Positions 1 through 9,751 are shown, counted from the first letter of the stretch. The stretch: 64,000 nt of DNA from Prevotella sp. (GCA_016281815.1 JAEEJK010000069.1:40448-104447), one strand, 5' to 3'. The notes: generated from the sequence alone by a model not told the origin. Numbers and translations: made by a program.

Positions 1-882
1 GCCTACTACATCATCGAACTGAGTTCGTTCCAACTCGACAACATGTATGACTTCAGGGCCAACATCGCCATCCTGCTCAACATCACCCCCGACCACCTCG
101 ACCGCTACGACAACTGCATGCAGAACTATGTCGACTCCAAGATGCGCATCATCCGCAACCAGACTCCGGAAGACAGTTTCATCTACTGGAACGAAGACCC
201 CATCATCAAGCGGGAACTGAAGAAATATGACATCAAGGCCATACAATATCCTTTCTCAGAACTCAAGGAGAAGGGTTCCATAGGCTATATCGAGGAGGGC
301 ATGTACCATCTGGAGAAGCCCACACCCTTCAACATGGAGCAAGAAGCACTCAGCCTGACAGGGCGTCACAACATCTACAACTCTCTGGCTGCCGGCCTTG
401 CCTCGAACATCGCAGGGGTAAGCAAGGAGTATATCCGCCAGAGCCTGAGCGACTTCCCAGGTGTGGAACATCGGCTGGAGCGTGTGGCCACGGTAGGCGG
501 CGTACGTTATGTCAACGACTCGAAGGCCACCAATGTGGATGCCTGTTGGTATGCCCTGGAGAGCATGACCTCCCCCACAGTGCTCATCATCGGAGGCAAG
601 GACAAAGGAAATGACTACAACGCCATAAAGGATCTGGTGAAACAAAAATGCCGTGCTCTGGTGTATCTGGGAGCAGACAACACCAAACTGCACAACTTCT
701 TCGACGGACTGGGTATTCCCGTCCGCGACACCCACAGCATGCCCGACTGCGTGGCCGCCTGTTACGAACTGGCACAACCTGGTGACACCGTGTTGCTCAG
801 TCCTTGCTGTGCCAGTTTCGACTTGTTCAAGAACATGGAAGACCGCGGTGAGCAATTCAAGACACTCGTTAGAAATCTCTGA
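1..882 (+). CDS. murD: UDP-N-acetylmuramoylalanine--D-glutamate ligase, C-terminal part (partial)
   Basis: MurD adds D-glutamate to UDP-MurNAc-L-Ala in the cytoplasm, the second peptide step of peptidoglycan synthesis. The reading frame is open from base 1 without a start, so the N-terminal domain and P-loop lie upstream of the window. The visible part carries the Mur-ligase central domain (ITPDHLDRYD, then the TGRHNIYNSLAA stretch) and the C-terminal domain with VNDSKATNVDA and GGKDKGNDY, which bind substrate and nucleotide. It ends 5 nt before ftsW and is the first gene of a same-strand murD-ftsW-murG-murC-ftsQ-ftsA-ftsZ series, the usual Bacteroidetes dcw order. The family assignment is firm. 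Confidence 0.96.
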   Translation, partial: AYYIIELSSFQLDNMYDFRANIAILLNITPDHLDRYDNCMQNYVDSKMRIIRNQTPEDSFIYWNEDPIIKRELKKYDIKAIQYPFSELKEKGSIGYIEEGMYHLEKPTPFNMEQEALSLTGRHNIYNSLAAGLASNIAGVSKEYIRQSLSDFPGVEHRLERVATVGGVRYVNDSKATNVDACWYALESMTSPTVLIIGGKDKGNDYNAIKDLVKQKCRALVYLGADNTKLHNFFDGLGIPVRDTHSMPDCVAACYELAQPGDTVLLSPCCASFDLFKNMEDRGEQFKTLVRNL

Positions 883-887
883 ACTTT

Positions 888-2129
888 ATGAAATTATCCA
901 TCGGCAACATATTCAAGGGCGACAAGGTGGTATGGATGATCTTCCTCTTCTTGTGTGTCATCAGCCTCATTGAAGTGTTCAGTTCCAGCAGTTCGCTTAC
1001 CTACAACAAGGCAAGTTACTGGGGACCCATCATCAAGCACAGCCTCATCCTCGGTGCAGGCCTCGTGCTCATGGTGATTGTGCAGAACATTGACTGCAAG
1101 TACTTCAAGATAGCCACCATCTTTCTGCTCATCCTATCTTTCGTTACCCTTCTATGGGTGTTGGTAGCCGGACAGACCACCAACGGAGCGCAGCGATGGG
1201 TATCATTTCTGGGCATACAATTCCAACCCTCGGAAATTGCCAAGGGTGCCATCGTTCTCGCTGTGGCACAGATCATGAGCGCCATGCAGACAGAAGAGGG
1301 CACGGAGGAGAAAACCTTCGGATATGTGCTCACCATCGCCCTGCCACTGATGCTCCTGATTTTCTTTGAGAACTTCTCGACAGCCCTGCTCATTGGTATC
1401 GTCGTGGTAGGCATGATGTTCTATGGCCGTGTGTCGCTTAGGAAGATCGGCAAACTTATCGGGGTGGTAGCCCTTATCGGACTCGTTGGCATCCTATTCG
1501 TGCTGCTGGTGGGAAAGGATGAAGCCGAACCTGCAGACAGCAAGACCAGCCTCACCGAACAGACAGAGAAGCGACAGGCTGGAACACTCGACAAAATCTT
1601 CCACCGCGCCGGAACATGGAGGGGACGTATCCTCAAGTTTGTCAACAACGAGGAAGTGGCCCCCAAAGACTTTGACCTCGACAAGGACTCACAGGTGGGA
1701 TACGCCAATATTGCCATTGCCTCTTCGGAAATTGTGGGCAAGGGTCCGGGAAACTCTGAGACACGCGACATGCTGCCCCAGGCCTTCTCCGACTTTATCT
1801 ATGCCATCATCATTGAGGAACTGGGACTTGCTGGAGGCATCTTCGTGATGTTTCTCTACATCTTCCTGCTGTGGAGGGCAGGCCGCATCGCCGACCGCTG
1901 CGAAAACTATTTCCCCTCGTTCCTCGTGATGGGACTTGCCCTGCTGCTGGTCGTTCAGGCCATGTTCAACATGATGGTGGCCGTGGGACTGGCTCCCGTA
2001 ACCGGGCAACCGCTGCCGCTCATCAGCAAGGGAGGCACATCAAGCATCATCAATTGTGTCTATATCGGAGCCATCCTCAGTGTGAGCATTTCTGCGAAGA
2101 AGAAAAACCGCGCTTCTGTGGAAGCGTAG
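888..2129 (+). CDS. ftsW: SEDS-family division glycosyltransferase FtsW
   Basis: FtsW polymerises lipid II into glycan strands at the septum together with a class B penicillin-binding protein. The 413-residue product has about ten hydrophobic segments. It carries the SEDS signature near the C-terminus, GLAPVTGQPLPLISKGGTSS (about residues 367-386), and a large extracytoplasmic loop at about 210-280 rich in charged residues. Length matches the family. It lies 5 nt after murD and is followed by an 88-nt gap that holds a promoter-like sequence before murG. RodA is the alternative, but the dcw position argues for FtsW. Confidence 0.95.
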   Translation: MKLSIGNIFKGDKVVWMIFLFLCVISLIEVFSSSSSLTYNKASYWGPIIKHSLILGAGLVLMVIVQNIDCKYFKIATIFLLILSFVTLLWVLVAGQTTNGAQRWVSFLGIQFQPSEIAKGAIVLAVAQIMSAMQTEEGTEEKTFGYVLTIALPLMLLIFFENFSTALLIGIVVVGMMFYGRVSLRKIGKLIGVVALIGLVGILFVLLVGKDEAEPADSKTSLTEQTEKRQAGTLDKIFHRAGTWRGRILKFVNNEEVAPKDFDLDKDSQVGYANIAIASSEIVGKGPGNSETRDMLPQAFSDFIYAIIIEELGLAGGIFVMFLYIFLLWRAGRIADRCENYFPSFLVMGLALLLVVQAMFNMMVAVGLAPVTGQPLPLISKGGTSSIINCVYIGAILSVSISAKKKNRASVEA

Positions 2130-2168
2130 CCGAAGAAAGGTCACACCTACCAAAAAAAATGCTAAAAA

Positions 2169-2200
2169 TTGCATTAAGAGAAAAAAAAGCGTTACTTTTG
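2169..2200 (+). promoter_or_regulatory. Bacteroidetes-type promoter upstream of murG
   Basis: TTG (2169-2171), a 21-nt spacer and TACTTTTG (2193-2200) match the Bacteroidetes -33/-7 pattern. It sits in the only sizeable gap of the upstream dcw genes, 17 nt before the murG start. This suggests an internal promoter for murG and the genes after it. The call rests on sequence pattern only. Confidence 0.6.
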
Positions 2201-2217
2201 CAGTTTAGAACAGACTT

Positions 2218-3336
2218 ATGAGCAAACAACTGAAATTCATCATCAGCGGCGGTGGTACGGGAGGCCATATTTTCCCTGCCATCTCCATAGCCAATGCCAT
2301 CAAGGCCAAGCAGCCCGACAGCGATATCCTGTTTGTGGGCGCAGAGGGCAGGATGGAGATGCAGCGCGTACCCGCCGCAGGCTATCCCATCAAGGGATTG
2401 CCTGTTTGTGGCTTTGACCGCAAGCGTCTATGGCGCAACTTCAGCGTGCTCTGGAAACTGTGGAAAAGTCAGCGGATGGCCAAACGCATCATCCGCGAAT
2501 TCGGTCCTTCCGCAGCCGTAGGTGTGGGCGGCTATGCCAGCGGTCCCACCATCAACATGTGTGCCGACATGGGAATCCCCTGCCTCATCCAGGAGCAAAA
2601 CTCCTATGCAGGAGTGACCAACAAGTTGTTGTCCAAAAAAGCGAAGAAAATCTGCGTGGCATACGACGGTATGGAACGGTTCTTCCCGGCAGAGAAGATA
2701 GAGAACCTCGGCAACCCTGTGCGCCAGTCGCTGCTGGAATGCCCGCTGAGCCGTGAGGAAGCTGCGCGCCAACTCGGTCTCGACCCCTCCTGCCGCATCG
2801 TGCTCATCGTTGGCGGCAGTCTGGGTGCCCGCACATTGAACGAGAGCGTGCTCCAGCATCTCACTGAGATAGCCCAGTCGGGCACGGAGATTCTCTGGCA
2901 GACAGGCAAATACTACCATAACGACATCCTGCAGCAACTGGAGGGCCGCAAGCCTGACCATCTGAAGGTGACCGACTTCATCAGTGACATGGGAGCAGCC
3001 TACCGCGCCGCCGACCTTGTGGTGAGCCGTGCGGGAGCGAGCAGCATCTCCGAGTTTTGCCTTCTGGGAATACCCGTGATACTCGTTCCGTCTCCCAATG
3101 TGGCAGAGAACCACCAATACCATAACGCCATGGCCCTTGTCAAGCGCGATGCAGCCATCTACATCTCTGATGACGACGCACCGAAGACCCTCATCGCCAA
3201 GGCCATCGCCACAGTCAATGACCAGGAGTTGCTGCAAACGCTGGCCACCAATGTGAAGAAACTGGCAAAATACAATTCTGCAGAGGAAATTGCCGACCGC
3301 GTGATAGAAATGGCACGGAATCATATTCAACCGTAA
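2218..3336 (+). CDS. murG: UDP-GlcNAc transferase to lipid I, MurG
   Basis: MurG transfers GlcNAc from UDP-GlcNAc to lipid I on the inner face of the cytoplasmic membrane, forming lipid II. The 372-residue protein begins with the glycine-rich loop GGTGGHIFPA (about residues 12-21). Its C-terminal GT-B domain has SRAGASSISEF, the UDP-GlcNAc binding loop, and the following PVILVPSPNVAENHQ. Length is normal for the GT28 family. The stop is 3 nt before murC, so the two genes are probably translated from one message. Confidence 0.97.
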   Translation: MSKQLKFIISGGGTGGHIFPAISIANAIKAKQPDSDILFVGAEGRMEMQRVPAAGYPIKGLPVCGFDRKRLWRNFSVLWKLWKSQRMAKRIIREFGPSAAVGVGGYASGPTINMCADMGIPCLIQEQNSYAGVTNKLLSKKAKKICVAYDGMERFFPAEKIENLGNPVRQSLLECPLSREEAARQLGLDPSCRIVLIVGGSLGARTLNESVLQHLTEIAQSGTEILWQTGKYYHNDILQQLEGRKPDHLKVTDFISDMGAAYRAADLVVSRAGASSISEFCLLGIPVILVPSPNVAENHQYHNAMALVKRDAAIYISDDDAPKTLIAKAIATVNDQELLQTLATNVKKLAKYNSAEEIADRVIEMARNHIQP

Positions 3337-3339
3337 GAA

Positions 3340-4716
3340 ATGAAATTATCAAAAGACATACAATCTGTATACTTCGTGGGCGCAGGCGGCATCGGAATGA
3401 GCGCCATCGCCCGTTATTTCCTCCACAAGGGATTCTCTGTGGCAGGGTATGACAAGACACCGTCAACCCTCACAGCCCGTCTGGAAGAAGAAGGCATGCA
3501 GATTCATTTCAACGACGACGTCGAGGCCATCCCCGAAGCATTCCGCCACCTGGAGACAACGCTTGTGGTCTATACCCCTGCCATCCCTGAGAGCCACAGC
3601 GAACTGACCTATTTCCGCCAAAACGGATTTGAAATACAGAAGCGGGCACAGGTGCTCGGCACCCTGACCGAGGAGTTGAAAGGACTCTGTGTGGCAGGCA
3701 CCCACGGCAAGACGACCACCTCGTCGATGTGCGCCCATATCATGCATCAAAGTCACCCTGACTGCAATGCATTCCTCGGCGGCATCACCAAAAACTACGG
3801 CACCAACTACATTTTCTCAGACAGCGAATATGTGGTCATCGAGGCCGACGAATACGACCGTTCCTTCCATTGGCTCAGGCCCTGGATCTCCGTCATCACG
3901 GCAACAGACCCCGACCATCTGGATATCTACGGCACCAAGGAAGCCTATCTTGAGAGTTTCCGCCATTACACCACGCTGATCCAACCTGGAGGCGCGCTGA
4001 TCATACACACAGGACTCGAAATGACACCTGATGTGAAGGAAGGGGTGTCCGTCTACACCTACAGCCGTGACGAGGGCGACTTCCATGCCGAGAACATCAT
4101 CATCAACAACGGTGAAATCACTTTCGACCTGGTGTCACCGGTGGAGAAGGTGACCGGCATTTCGCTGGGACAGCCGATTCCCATCAATATCGACAACGCT
4201 GTGGCTGCAATGGCCATGGCACAGTTGTGCGGATGCACCGCCGACGAACTGCGTGAGGCCATGAGTACCTTCGGAGGTGTTGACCGCCGTTTCGACTTCA
4301 AAGTGAAGGACGACCGCCATGTGGTGCTCAGCGACTATGCCCACCACCCCATGGAGATCCTGCAAAGCGCCAGGAGCATCCGCGAACTTTACCGCGACCG
4401 CCACATCACAGCACTCTTTCAGCCTCACCTGTATACCCGCACCCGCGATTTCTACATGGATTTCGCCAACAGCCTAAGTATCCTCGACGAAGTGGTGCTG
4501 TGCGATATCTATCCCGCCCGTGAGGAACCTATACCCGGAGTGACATCGCAACTGATCTACGACCATCTCGCACCAGGTGTGACACGCCAACTCATACATA
4601 AGGATGAGGTGCTTGACTTTGTGCGCAGCCGCGACTTCGACGTGCTCATCATCCTCGGAGCAGGTGATCTTGACAACTATACCGACACTATCGCTGACAT
4701 TATCAGAAACAAATAA
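3340..4716 (+). CDS. murC: UDP-N-acetylmuramate--L-alanine ligase
   Basis: MurC adds L-alanine to UDP-MurNAc using ATP, the first step of stem-peptide assembly. The 458-residue protein shows the N-terminal Rossmann motif GAGGIGMSAIA (residues 14-24), the Mur-ligase P-loop GTHGKTTT (120-127), the central IEADEYDRSF and the C-terminal YAHHPMEI motif of MurC. The gene starts 3 nt after murG and its stop directly abuts the ftsQ start at 4717, indicating tight translational coupling. Confidence 0.97.
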   Translation: MKLSKDIQSVYFVGAGGIGMSAIARYFLHKGFSVAGYDKTPSTLTARLEEEGMQIHFNDDVEAIPEAFRHLETTLVVYTPAIPESHSELTYFRQNGFEIQKRAQVLGTLTEELKGLCVAGTHGKTTTSSMCAHIMHQSHPDCNAFLGGITKNYGTNYIFSDSEYVVIEADEYDRSFHWLRPWISVITATDPDHLDIYGTKEAYLESFRHYTTLIQPGGALIIHTGLEMTPDVKEGVSVYTYSRDEGDFHAENIIINNGEITFDLVSPVEKVTGISLGQPIPINIDNAVAAMAMAQLCGCTADELREAMSTFGGVDRRFDFKVKDDRHVVLSDYAHHPMEILQSARSIRELYRDRHITALFQPHLYTRTRDFYMDFANSLSILDEVVLCDIYPAREEPIPGVTSQLIYDHLAPGVTRQLIHKDEVLDFVRSRDFDVLIILGAGDLDNYTDTIADIIRNK

Positions 4717-5592
4717 ATGTATATCAACTGGAAGAAGACCATCATGGTGACGCTCGATGTCGTGCTGGCAGCCTATATTATATTGGCAGCCACCTCGTTC
4801 AATCGTCCCGACCGCTCACAGTCTGTCTGCGAGAAGGTCAGGATCACCATAGCCGACAAAGACTCCAGCGGATTTCTGAGTGCCCTCGATATCAAAAAGC
4901 AACTCACCGACCAACGGCTCTACCCCAAGGGCAAGAAACTGTCAATGGTCGACCTGCGTGCCATCGAGTCAACATTGATGAAGAATCCTTTCATCAACAC
5001 AGCAGAATGCTACAAGACAGAAGATGGCAATGTGGGCATCATCGTCACACAGAGGCTTCCCCTGCTCCGTGTCAAGAGCGACAGCGGCGATGATTACTAC
5101 CTCGACGTCGACGGCAACGTCATCAAGAACAACCACTATACCTCAGACCTGATCGTTGTCACAGGCAACATAGGCAATTGGTATGCCCAGCAATATGTGG
5201 TGCCTGCCGTCAGATGGCTTACGGAAAATGAACTGTGGGACAGCCAGGTGGAGCAAATCAACATCCTCCCCGACAAAAACATGGAAATCATTCCCCGCAT
5301 CGGCAACCACATCGTATGCCTGGGACGGATTCCGGAGAGTTCGGACAAGGTTCAGCGCAACAAGAACATCAACAAGTTCATGCAGGCAAAACTCGGCCGC
5401 CTCGACAAATTCTACCGTTACGGACTCAATGAGGTGGGTTGGAATAAATACAGTTATATCGACCTGGAATTTGACAACCAGGTCATCTGCCGGAAAAGCA
5501 AACACCACGGCCGTCCCGACCAACCGACGGAAAACCCGGCACCAGCCACCACTCCCAACCTGACGGCGAAGGCCGCCTCACCCCAACAATGA
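4717..5592 (+). CDS. ftsQ: Cell division protein FtsQ/DivIB family
   Basis: FtsQ links early and late divisome proteins at the septum. The 291-residue product has a short cytoplasmic N-terminus and one membrane segment at about residues 9-26. A POTRA-like region follows (SGFLSALDIKKQL onward), then an extracytoplasmic beta domain. Sequence conservation in this family is low, so the call relies on topology, length and position between murC and ftsA. The last 30 residues are proline- and alanine-rich and probably disordered. The gene has no gap to murC and a 36-nt gap to ftsA. Confidence 0.9.
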   Translation: MYINWKKTIMVTLDVVLAAYIILAATSFNRPDRSQSVCEKVRITIADKDSSGFLSALDIKKQLTDQRLYPKGKKLSMVDLRAIESTLMKNPFINTAECYKTEDGNVGIIVTQRLPLLRVKSDSGDDYYLDVDGNVIKNNHYTSDLIVVTGNIGNWYAQQYVVPAVRWLTENELWDSQVEQINILPDKNMEIIPRIGNHIVCLGRIPESSDKVQRNKNINKFMQAKLGRLDKFYRYGLNEVGWNKYSYIDLEFDNQVICRKSKHHGRPDQPTENPAPATTPNLTAKAASPQQ

Positions 5593-5628
5593 CAATACCA
5601 AACAGATATAATACAACGCACAACCAAT

Positions 5629-7092
5629 ATGGCAGCAAAGGAATTCATAGTAGCAATTGAACTCGGCTCTTCCAAGATCACCGGCATCGCCGGAAAGAAG
5701 AGCATGGACGGGAGCATTCAGGTGCTCGCCGTCGTGAGGGAGGACGCCACACCCTGCATCCGCAAAGGCGTGGTTTACAACATCGACAAGACCAGCGCTT
5801 GTCTGACCAGCATCATCAAGAAACTGAAGACACTTCTCAAATCGGAAATCTCACAGGTGTATGTGGGCGTCGGCGGACAATCCATCCGCAGTATCCGCAA
5901 CAGCAGCGTGAAGACACTCCCTGAGGACACCATCATCTCGCAGGATATGATCAACGAACTGATGGACAACAACCGCAGCACCATGTATCCCGACCTCGAG
6001 ATTCTTGATGCAGCCACACAGGAATATAAGGTAGGAACACAGTATCAGGTTGACCCGGTGGGCATCCAGAGCGACAAAATTGAAGGCAACTTCCTCAACA
6101 TCGTATGCCGCAAGGCCTTCTACCGCAACCTAAACAAGTGCTTTGAGAAAGCCAACATCTCTATCGCAGAGATGTATCTTGCCCCCATTGCCTTGGCACA
6201 CAGCGTGCTCACTGAGGCAGAGAAGCGCGGCGGCTGTCTCCTCGTTGACCTGGGTGCAGACACCACCACCGTATCCGTCTACTTCAAGAATATCCTCCGC
6301 CACCTGGCTGTGATTCCTCTGGGCGGCAACAACATCACCAAGGACATCGCCTCCCTGCAGATGGAGGAGAACGAGGCTGAGGAGATGAAAATCAAATATG
6401 CCACAGCATACACCGAGACGACCGAAATTGACACCGAGAAGACGCTGCCCATCGACGCAGAGCGCTCCGTGTCAGCACAGGCATTCAACGAACTGGTGGA
6501 AGCCCGTGTCAACGAGATCATCCAGAACGTATGGTTTGGCCAGGTACCGCCAGAGTACAACGACAAACTGCTGGGCGGCATCATCCTTACCGGAGGCGGT
6601 TCAAAGATGAAGGATATTAAGAAAGCATTCACCGCCATCACCGGCATCCAGAAGATTCGCATCGCTGGCACAGTGAGCCAAAAGGTGTCCTCCACCGACA
6701 AGGACATCAATGCCCACGACGGCATGATGAACACCGCGCTGGGACTGCTCGCCAAAGGCGATATGAACTGCGCCGGTTCGACCATCAACCCAAGCACCGA
6801 CCTCTTTGACACTGACGGCCGCACCAGCAGCACTTCGGCTGACATTCAAACGGCAAGAATCCGCAAACCTGGCGAGACTGGCTATGTGGAGACACCCGCT
6901 GAGAAACAGCGCCGCGAAGAGGAGCGCCGCCGCCGCGAGGAAGAGGAGCGCCGCCGCCGCGAGGAAGAAGCAGCACAATACGATCAAGACGATACCCCCA
7001 AGGGGGGCTGGCTATCCCGCAGTCTCAGCAAGTTGCAGGATTTTGGCAGAAAACTCATCTCTGAGGAGAACGAGGATGACAACAACCGCTAA
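5629..7092 (+). CDS. ftsA: Cell division actin-like ATPase FtsA
   Basis: FtsA is an actin-like ATPase that tethers FtsZ filaments to the membrane. Residues 1-400 carry the fold, with AIELGSSKI as phosphate-1 loop, LLVDLGADTTTVSVY as phosphate-2 and GGIILTGGGSKMKD as the adenosine motif. After about residue 425 comes an unusual stretch of Arg/Glu repeats (RREEERRRREEEERRRREEE, about 427-446). An amphipathic helix near the end (SRSLSKLQDFGRKLI) is the likely membrane-targeting sequence, followed by an acidic tail. At 487 residues it is longer than proteobacterial FtsA (about 420). The extra length is this charged linker. Confidence 0.96.
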   Translation: MAAKEFIVAIELGSSKITGIAGKKSMDGSIQVLAVVREDATPCIRKGVVYNIDKTSACLTSIIKKLKTLLKSEISQVYVGVGGQSIRSIRNSSVKTLPEDTIISQDMINELMDNNRSTMYPDLEILDAATQEYKVGTQYQVDPVGIQSDKIEGNFLNIVCRKAFYRNLNKCFEKANISIAEMYLAPIALAHSVLTEAEKRGGCLLVDLGADTTTVSVYFKNILRHLAVIPLGGNNITKDIASLQMEENEAEEMKIKYATAYTETTEIDTEKTLPIDAERSVSAQAFNELVEARVNEIIQNVWFGQVPPEYNDKLLGGIILTGGGSKMKDIKKAFTAITGIQKIRIAGTVSQKVSSTDKDINAHDGMMNTALGLLAKGDMNCAGSTINPSTDLFDTDGRTSSTSADIQTARIRKPGETGYVETPAEKQRREEERRRREEEERRRREEEAAQYDQDDTPKGGWLSRSLSKLQDFGRKLISEENEDDNNR

Positions 7093-7130
7093 TCCTTACC
7101 CCATTCACACACCATCAAACAACAACAGAT

Positions 7131-8465
7131 ATGCCAAACGACAGATATACCAACAAGCATGAAGGTCTTGATTTCGAAGACCTCCCAAAAGAGAATTGCA
7201 TCATCAAGGTCATCGGTGTGGGCGGCGGCGGCGGCAACGCTGTCAACCACATGTACCGTGAGGGCATCCACGATGTGACATTCGTGCTCTGCAACACCGA
7301 CCGCCAGGCTCTCAACGACTCTCCCGTTCCCGTGCACATCCAGTTGGGCAAGGAGGGACTCGGAGCCGGCAACAAACCAGAACGTGCACGCAAGGCAGCC
7401 GAAGAGAGCGAGGATGACATCCGCCGCATGCTCAACGACGGCACGAAGATGTCGTTCATCACCGCCGGCATGGGCGGCGGCACAGGAACCGGCGCCGCTC
7501 CCGTGATCGCACGCGTGTCGAAAGAACTCGGTATCCTCACAGTGGGCATCGTCACCATCCCCTTCCAGTTTGAGGGTCCCAACAAAATCGACCAGGCTCT
7601 CGACGGTGTCGAGGAGATGGCCAAGCATGTGGACGCACTGCTCGTCATCAACAATGAGCGCCTACGCCAAATCTATCCTGACTACTCTGTGCTCAACGCC
7701 TTTGCCAAGGCCGACGACACCCTGAGTGTGGCAGCCCGCAGCATCGCAGAGATCATCACCGTGCATGGTCTCATCAACCTCGACTTCAATGATGTGCGCA
7801 CCGTACTCAAAGACGGAGGCGTCGCCATCATGAGTACCGGATACGGCGAAGGTGAGGGACGTGTGAAGAACGCCATCCACGACGCGCTCAACTCTCCGCT
7901 GCTCAATGACAACGATGTGTTCAACTCCAAGAAAATCCTGCTGAGCATCTCCTTCTCTGAGGACAAGGAAATCGGTGGTCTGATGATGGAGGAAATGAAC
8001 GATGTCAACGACTTCATGGCTAAGTTCGGCAATGACTTCGAGATCAAATGGGGTCTCGCCGTTGATCCTGAGATGGGCAAGAAAGTGAAGGTAACCATCC
8101 TTGCCACCGGCTTCGGCATTGAGCATGTTGACGGCATGAACGTACACCTGAACAAGCACACCCAGGCCGACTCAGCCCGCATGGCCGAAGAGGAAGAGCG
8201 CCGCCAGAACCTGGAGAAGCGCCGCGAGCAATACTACGGACAGACCACCTCGACTCCGCACAAGCGCCGTCCGAACATTTTCATATTCAAGCAGGAAGAC
8301 CTCGACAATGAGGACATCATCCTGGCAGTGGAGAGCACTCCGACCGCACACCGCTCACGCAAATCCCTCGACCACATCTGCCACATTTCCATCGGCGATG
8401 AGGCAGACAGCACACCTGCTTCCGAGGCAGAAAACAACGGCAACAGCAACAAAATCGTGTTCTAA
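7131..8465 (+). CDS. ftsZ: Cell division GTPase FtsZ
   Basis: FtsZ is the tubulin-like GTPase that forms the division ring. The 444-residue protein has the glycine-rich VGVGGGGGNAVNHM near residue 26 and the tubulin signature GMGGGTGTGAAPVIA at about 113. NLDFNDVRTV and the C-terminal GTPase-activating domain follow. The GTPase core ends near residue 325, followed by a basic and acidic linker (EEEERRQNLEKRREQ) and a C-terminal segment containing RPNIFIFKQEDLDNEDI, a plausible partner-binding peptide. It lies 38 nt after ftsA and 12 nt before the next gene. Confidence 0.98.
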   Translation: MPNDRYTNKHEGLDFEDLPKENCIIKVIGVGGGGGNAVNHMYREGIHDVTFVLCNTDRQALNDSPVPVHIQLGKEGLGAGNKPERARKAAEESEDDIRRMLNDGTKMSFITAGMGGGTGTGAAPVIARVSKELGILTVGIVTIPFQFEGPNKIDQALDGVEEMAKHVDALLVINNERLRQIYPDYSVLNAFAKADDTLSVAARSIAEIITVHGLINLDFNDVRTVLKDGGVAIMSTGYGEGEGRVKNAIHDALNSPLLNDNDVFNSKKILLSISFSEDKEIGGLMMEEMNDVNDFMAKFGNDFEIKWGLAVDPEMGKKVKVTILATGFGIEHVDGMNVHLNKHTQADSARMAEEEERRQNLEKRREQYYGQTTSTPHKRRPNIFIFKQEDLDNEDIILAVESTPTAHRSRKSLDHICHISIGDEADSTPASEAENNGNSNKIVF

Positions 8466-8477
8466 AGCAAACGGGTT

Positions 8478-8927
8478 ATGACACTATACGACCAAATCAG
8501 CGAGGACATCAAAGCCGCGATGAAGGCACGCGACAAAGTGCGTCTGGAAACGCTCCGCAACATCAAGAAAGTGTTCATTGAGGCCAAGACTGCCCCAGGA
8601 GCCAATGACACGCTGGCTGATGCCGACGCCATCAAGATCATCCAGAAACTGGCAAAACAAGGGCGAGAGGCAGCAGCCATCTTCTCCCAAAAAGGCCGTG
8701 AGGACCTCGCCGAAGGCGAAATGGCTCAGGTGGCAGTGATAGAAGGTTATCTTCCTCCTCAACTCAGTGAGGCAGAGATAGAGATTGCTGTCAGGGAAAT
8801 CATCGCCCAGACCGGTGCCACCGGCATGAAGGACATGGGCAAGGTGATGGGCATGGCCAGCAAGCATCTGGCTGGAAGGGCAGATGGCCGCGCCATCTCT
8901 GCCATTGTCAAGCGCCTGCTTGCCTGA
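8478..8927 (+). CDS. GatB/YqeY domain protein
   Basis: The 149-residue cytosolic protein belongs to the YqeY family, related to the tail domain of the GatB amidotransferase subunit. It starts with LYDQISEDIKAAMKARDKVRLETLR and ends with the family's GMKDMGKVMGMASKHLAGRADG region. Its function in free-standing form is not well established; a tRNA-related role is inferred from the homology. It follows ftsZ by 12 nt and ends 1 nt before the end of the convergent recO, with no terminator between them. Confidence 0.9.
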   Translation: MTLYDQISEDIKAAMKARDKVRLETLRNIKKVFIEAKTAPGANDTLADADAIKIIQKLAKQGREAAAIFSQKGREDLAEGEMAQVAVIEGYLPPQLSEAEIEIAVREIIAQTGATGMKDMGKVMGMASKHLAGRADGRAISAIVKRLLA

Positions 8928-8928
8928 T

Positions 8929-9657
8929 TCAGGCGAAGAGTTGCCTGAGCACTTCCAATGAGCGCAGCGCCGGAAATCCCGGCACATGCAATCTGTAATA
9001 CTCCAATATCACCTCTGTGCATCTGTTGCGTTCAGCACGCGTCATGGCACAGAGGTGCATTGTTTTATAATTCAGACGCATGAGAAGAGAGATTTTGGCA
9101 GCCTCTTCAGGAGCAAGGAAATACCCGTGAAGTGGCGGTGCAGAAGTGAAACATGCACCCAGCAGGTCAAAATACTTGCCCTCACTGGCTCCATCTGTGT
9201 TGGGGAAGAACCCGATGAAGCGTGACAGCCGTATCATAAATATAAGGTGGAAATTGGCAAACCCCGACTCCACACCTTCAAGCCACTCCAAACTGATGGA
9301 GACGAACCCGAACAAAGGCTCATTGTCGTTCTCGTCCCGGGTGGCATGCAAGAGAAACTCCGCCAAGAACATGGCAAGTGCCAATTTGTGGGGATGCAAG
9401 GCTATGCCTGTCAGGGGAACAGCCATGCGGATATCACGGAGTCTCTGAAGCGAAGCCTTGGCCCGGAAATCAAAATCCACCTCCACCAACGAGAGCGGCA
9501 TGAACAACTGCTTGTGAATTCCCTTTTTCCGAGAACGCGGCAACTTGACCATAAACGACACCCTCCCCATCTTTTCGGTGAGCATGTCAACCACAAGTCC
9601 ACCCTCTCCATACTTCACTGTGCGCAGCACGATTGCCTTCGTCTTCGTCGTCAACAT
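8929..9657 (-). CDS. recO: DNA repair protein RecO
   Basis: RecO works with RecR to load RecA on SSB-coated DNA. The 242-residue product opens with the OB-fold region MLTTKTKAIVLRTVKYGEGG and continues with a helical domain, matching the family's length. A longer frame to 9810 exists but would run through the tRNA-Glu gene and its promoter, and would add about 50 hydrophobic residues foreign to RecO. The ATG at 9657 is therefore chosen. The gene is convergent with the yqeY-like gene, 1 nt apart. Confidence 0.93.
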   Translation of the reverse strand: MLTTKTKAIVLRTVKYGEGGLVVDMLTEKMGRVSFMVKLPRSRKKGIHKQLFMPLSLVEVDFDFRAKASLQRLRDIRMAVPLTGIALHPHKLALAMFLAEFLLHATRDENDNEPLFGFVSISLEWLEGVESGFANFHLIFMIRLSRFIGFFPNTDGASEGKYFDLLGACFTSAPPLHGYFLAPEEAAKISLLMRLNYKTMHLCAMTRAERNRCTEVILEYYRLHVPGFPALRSLEVLRQLFA

Positions 9658-9751
9658 GGGGGTAAAGTTAGTGCAAATCAGCAAAAAAAGCAAGAGCAAG
9701 GCGAAGAAAATATACAAAAACCAAGGAAAAATAAAAAAAATCCCAAGAAAA

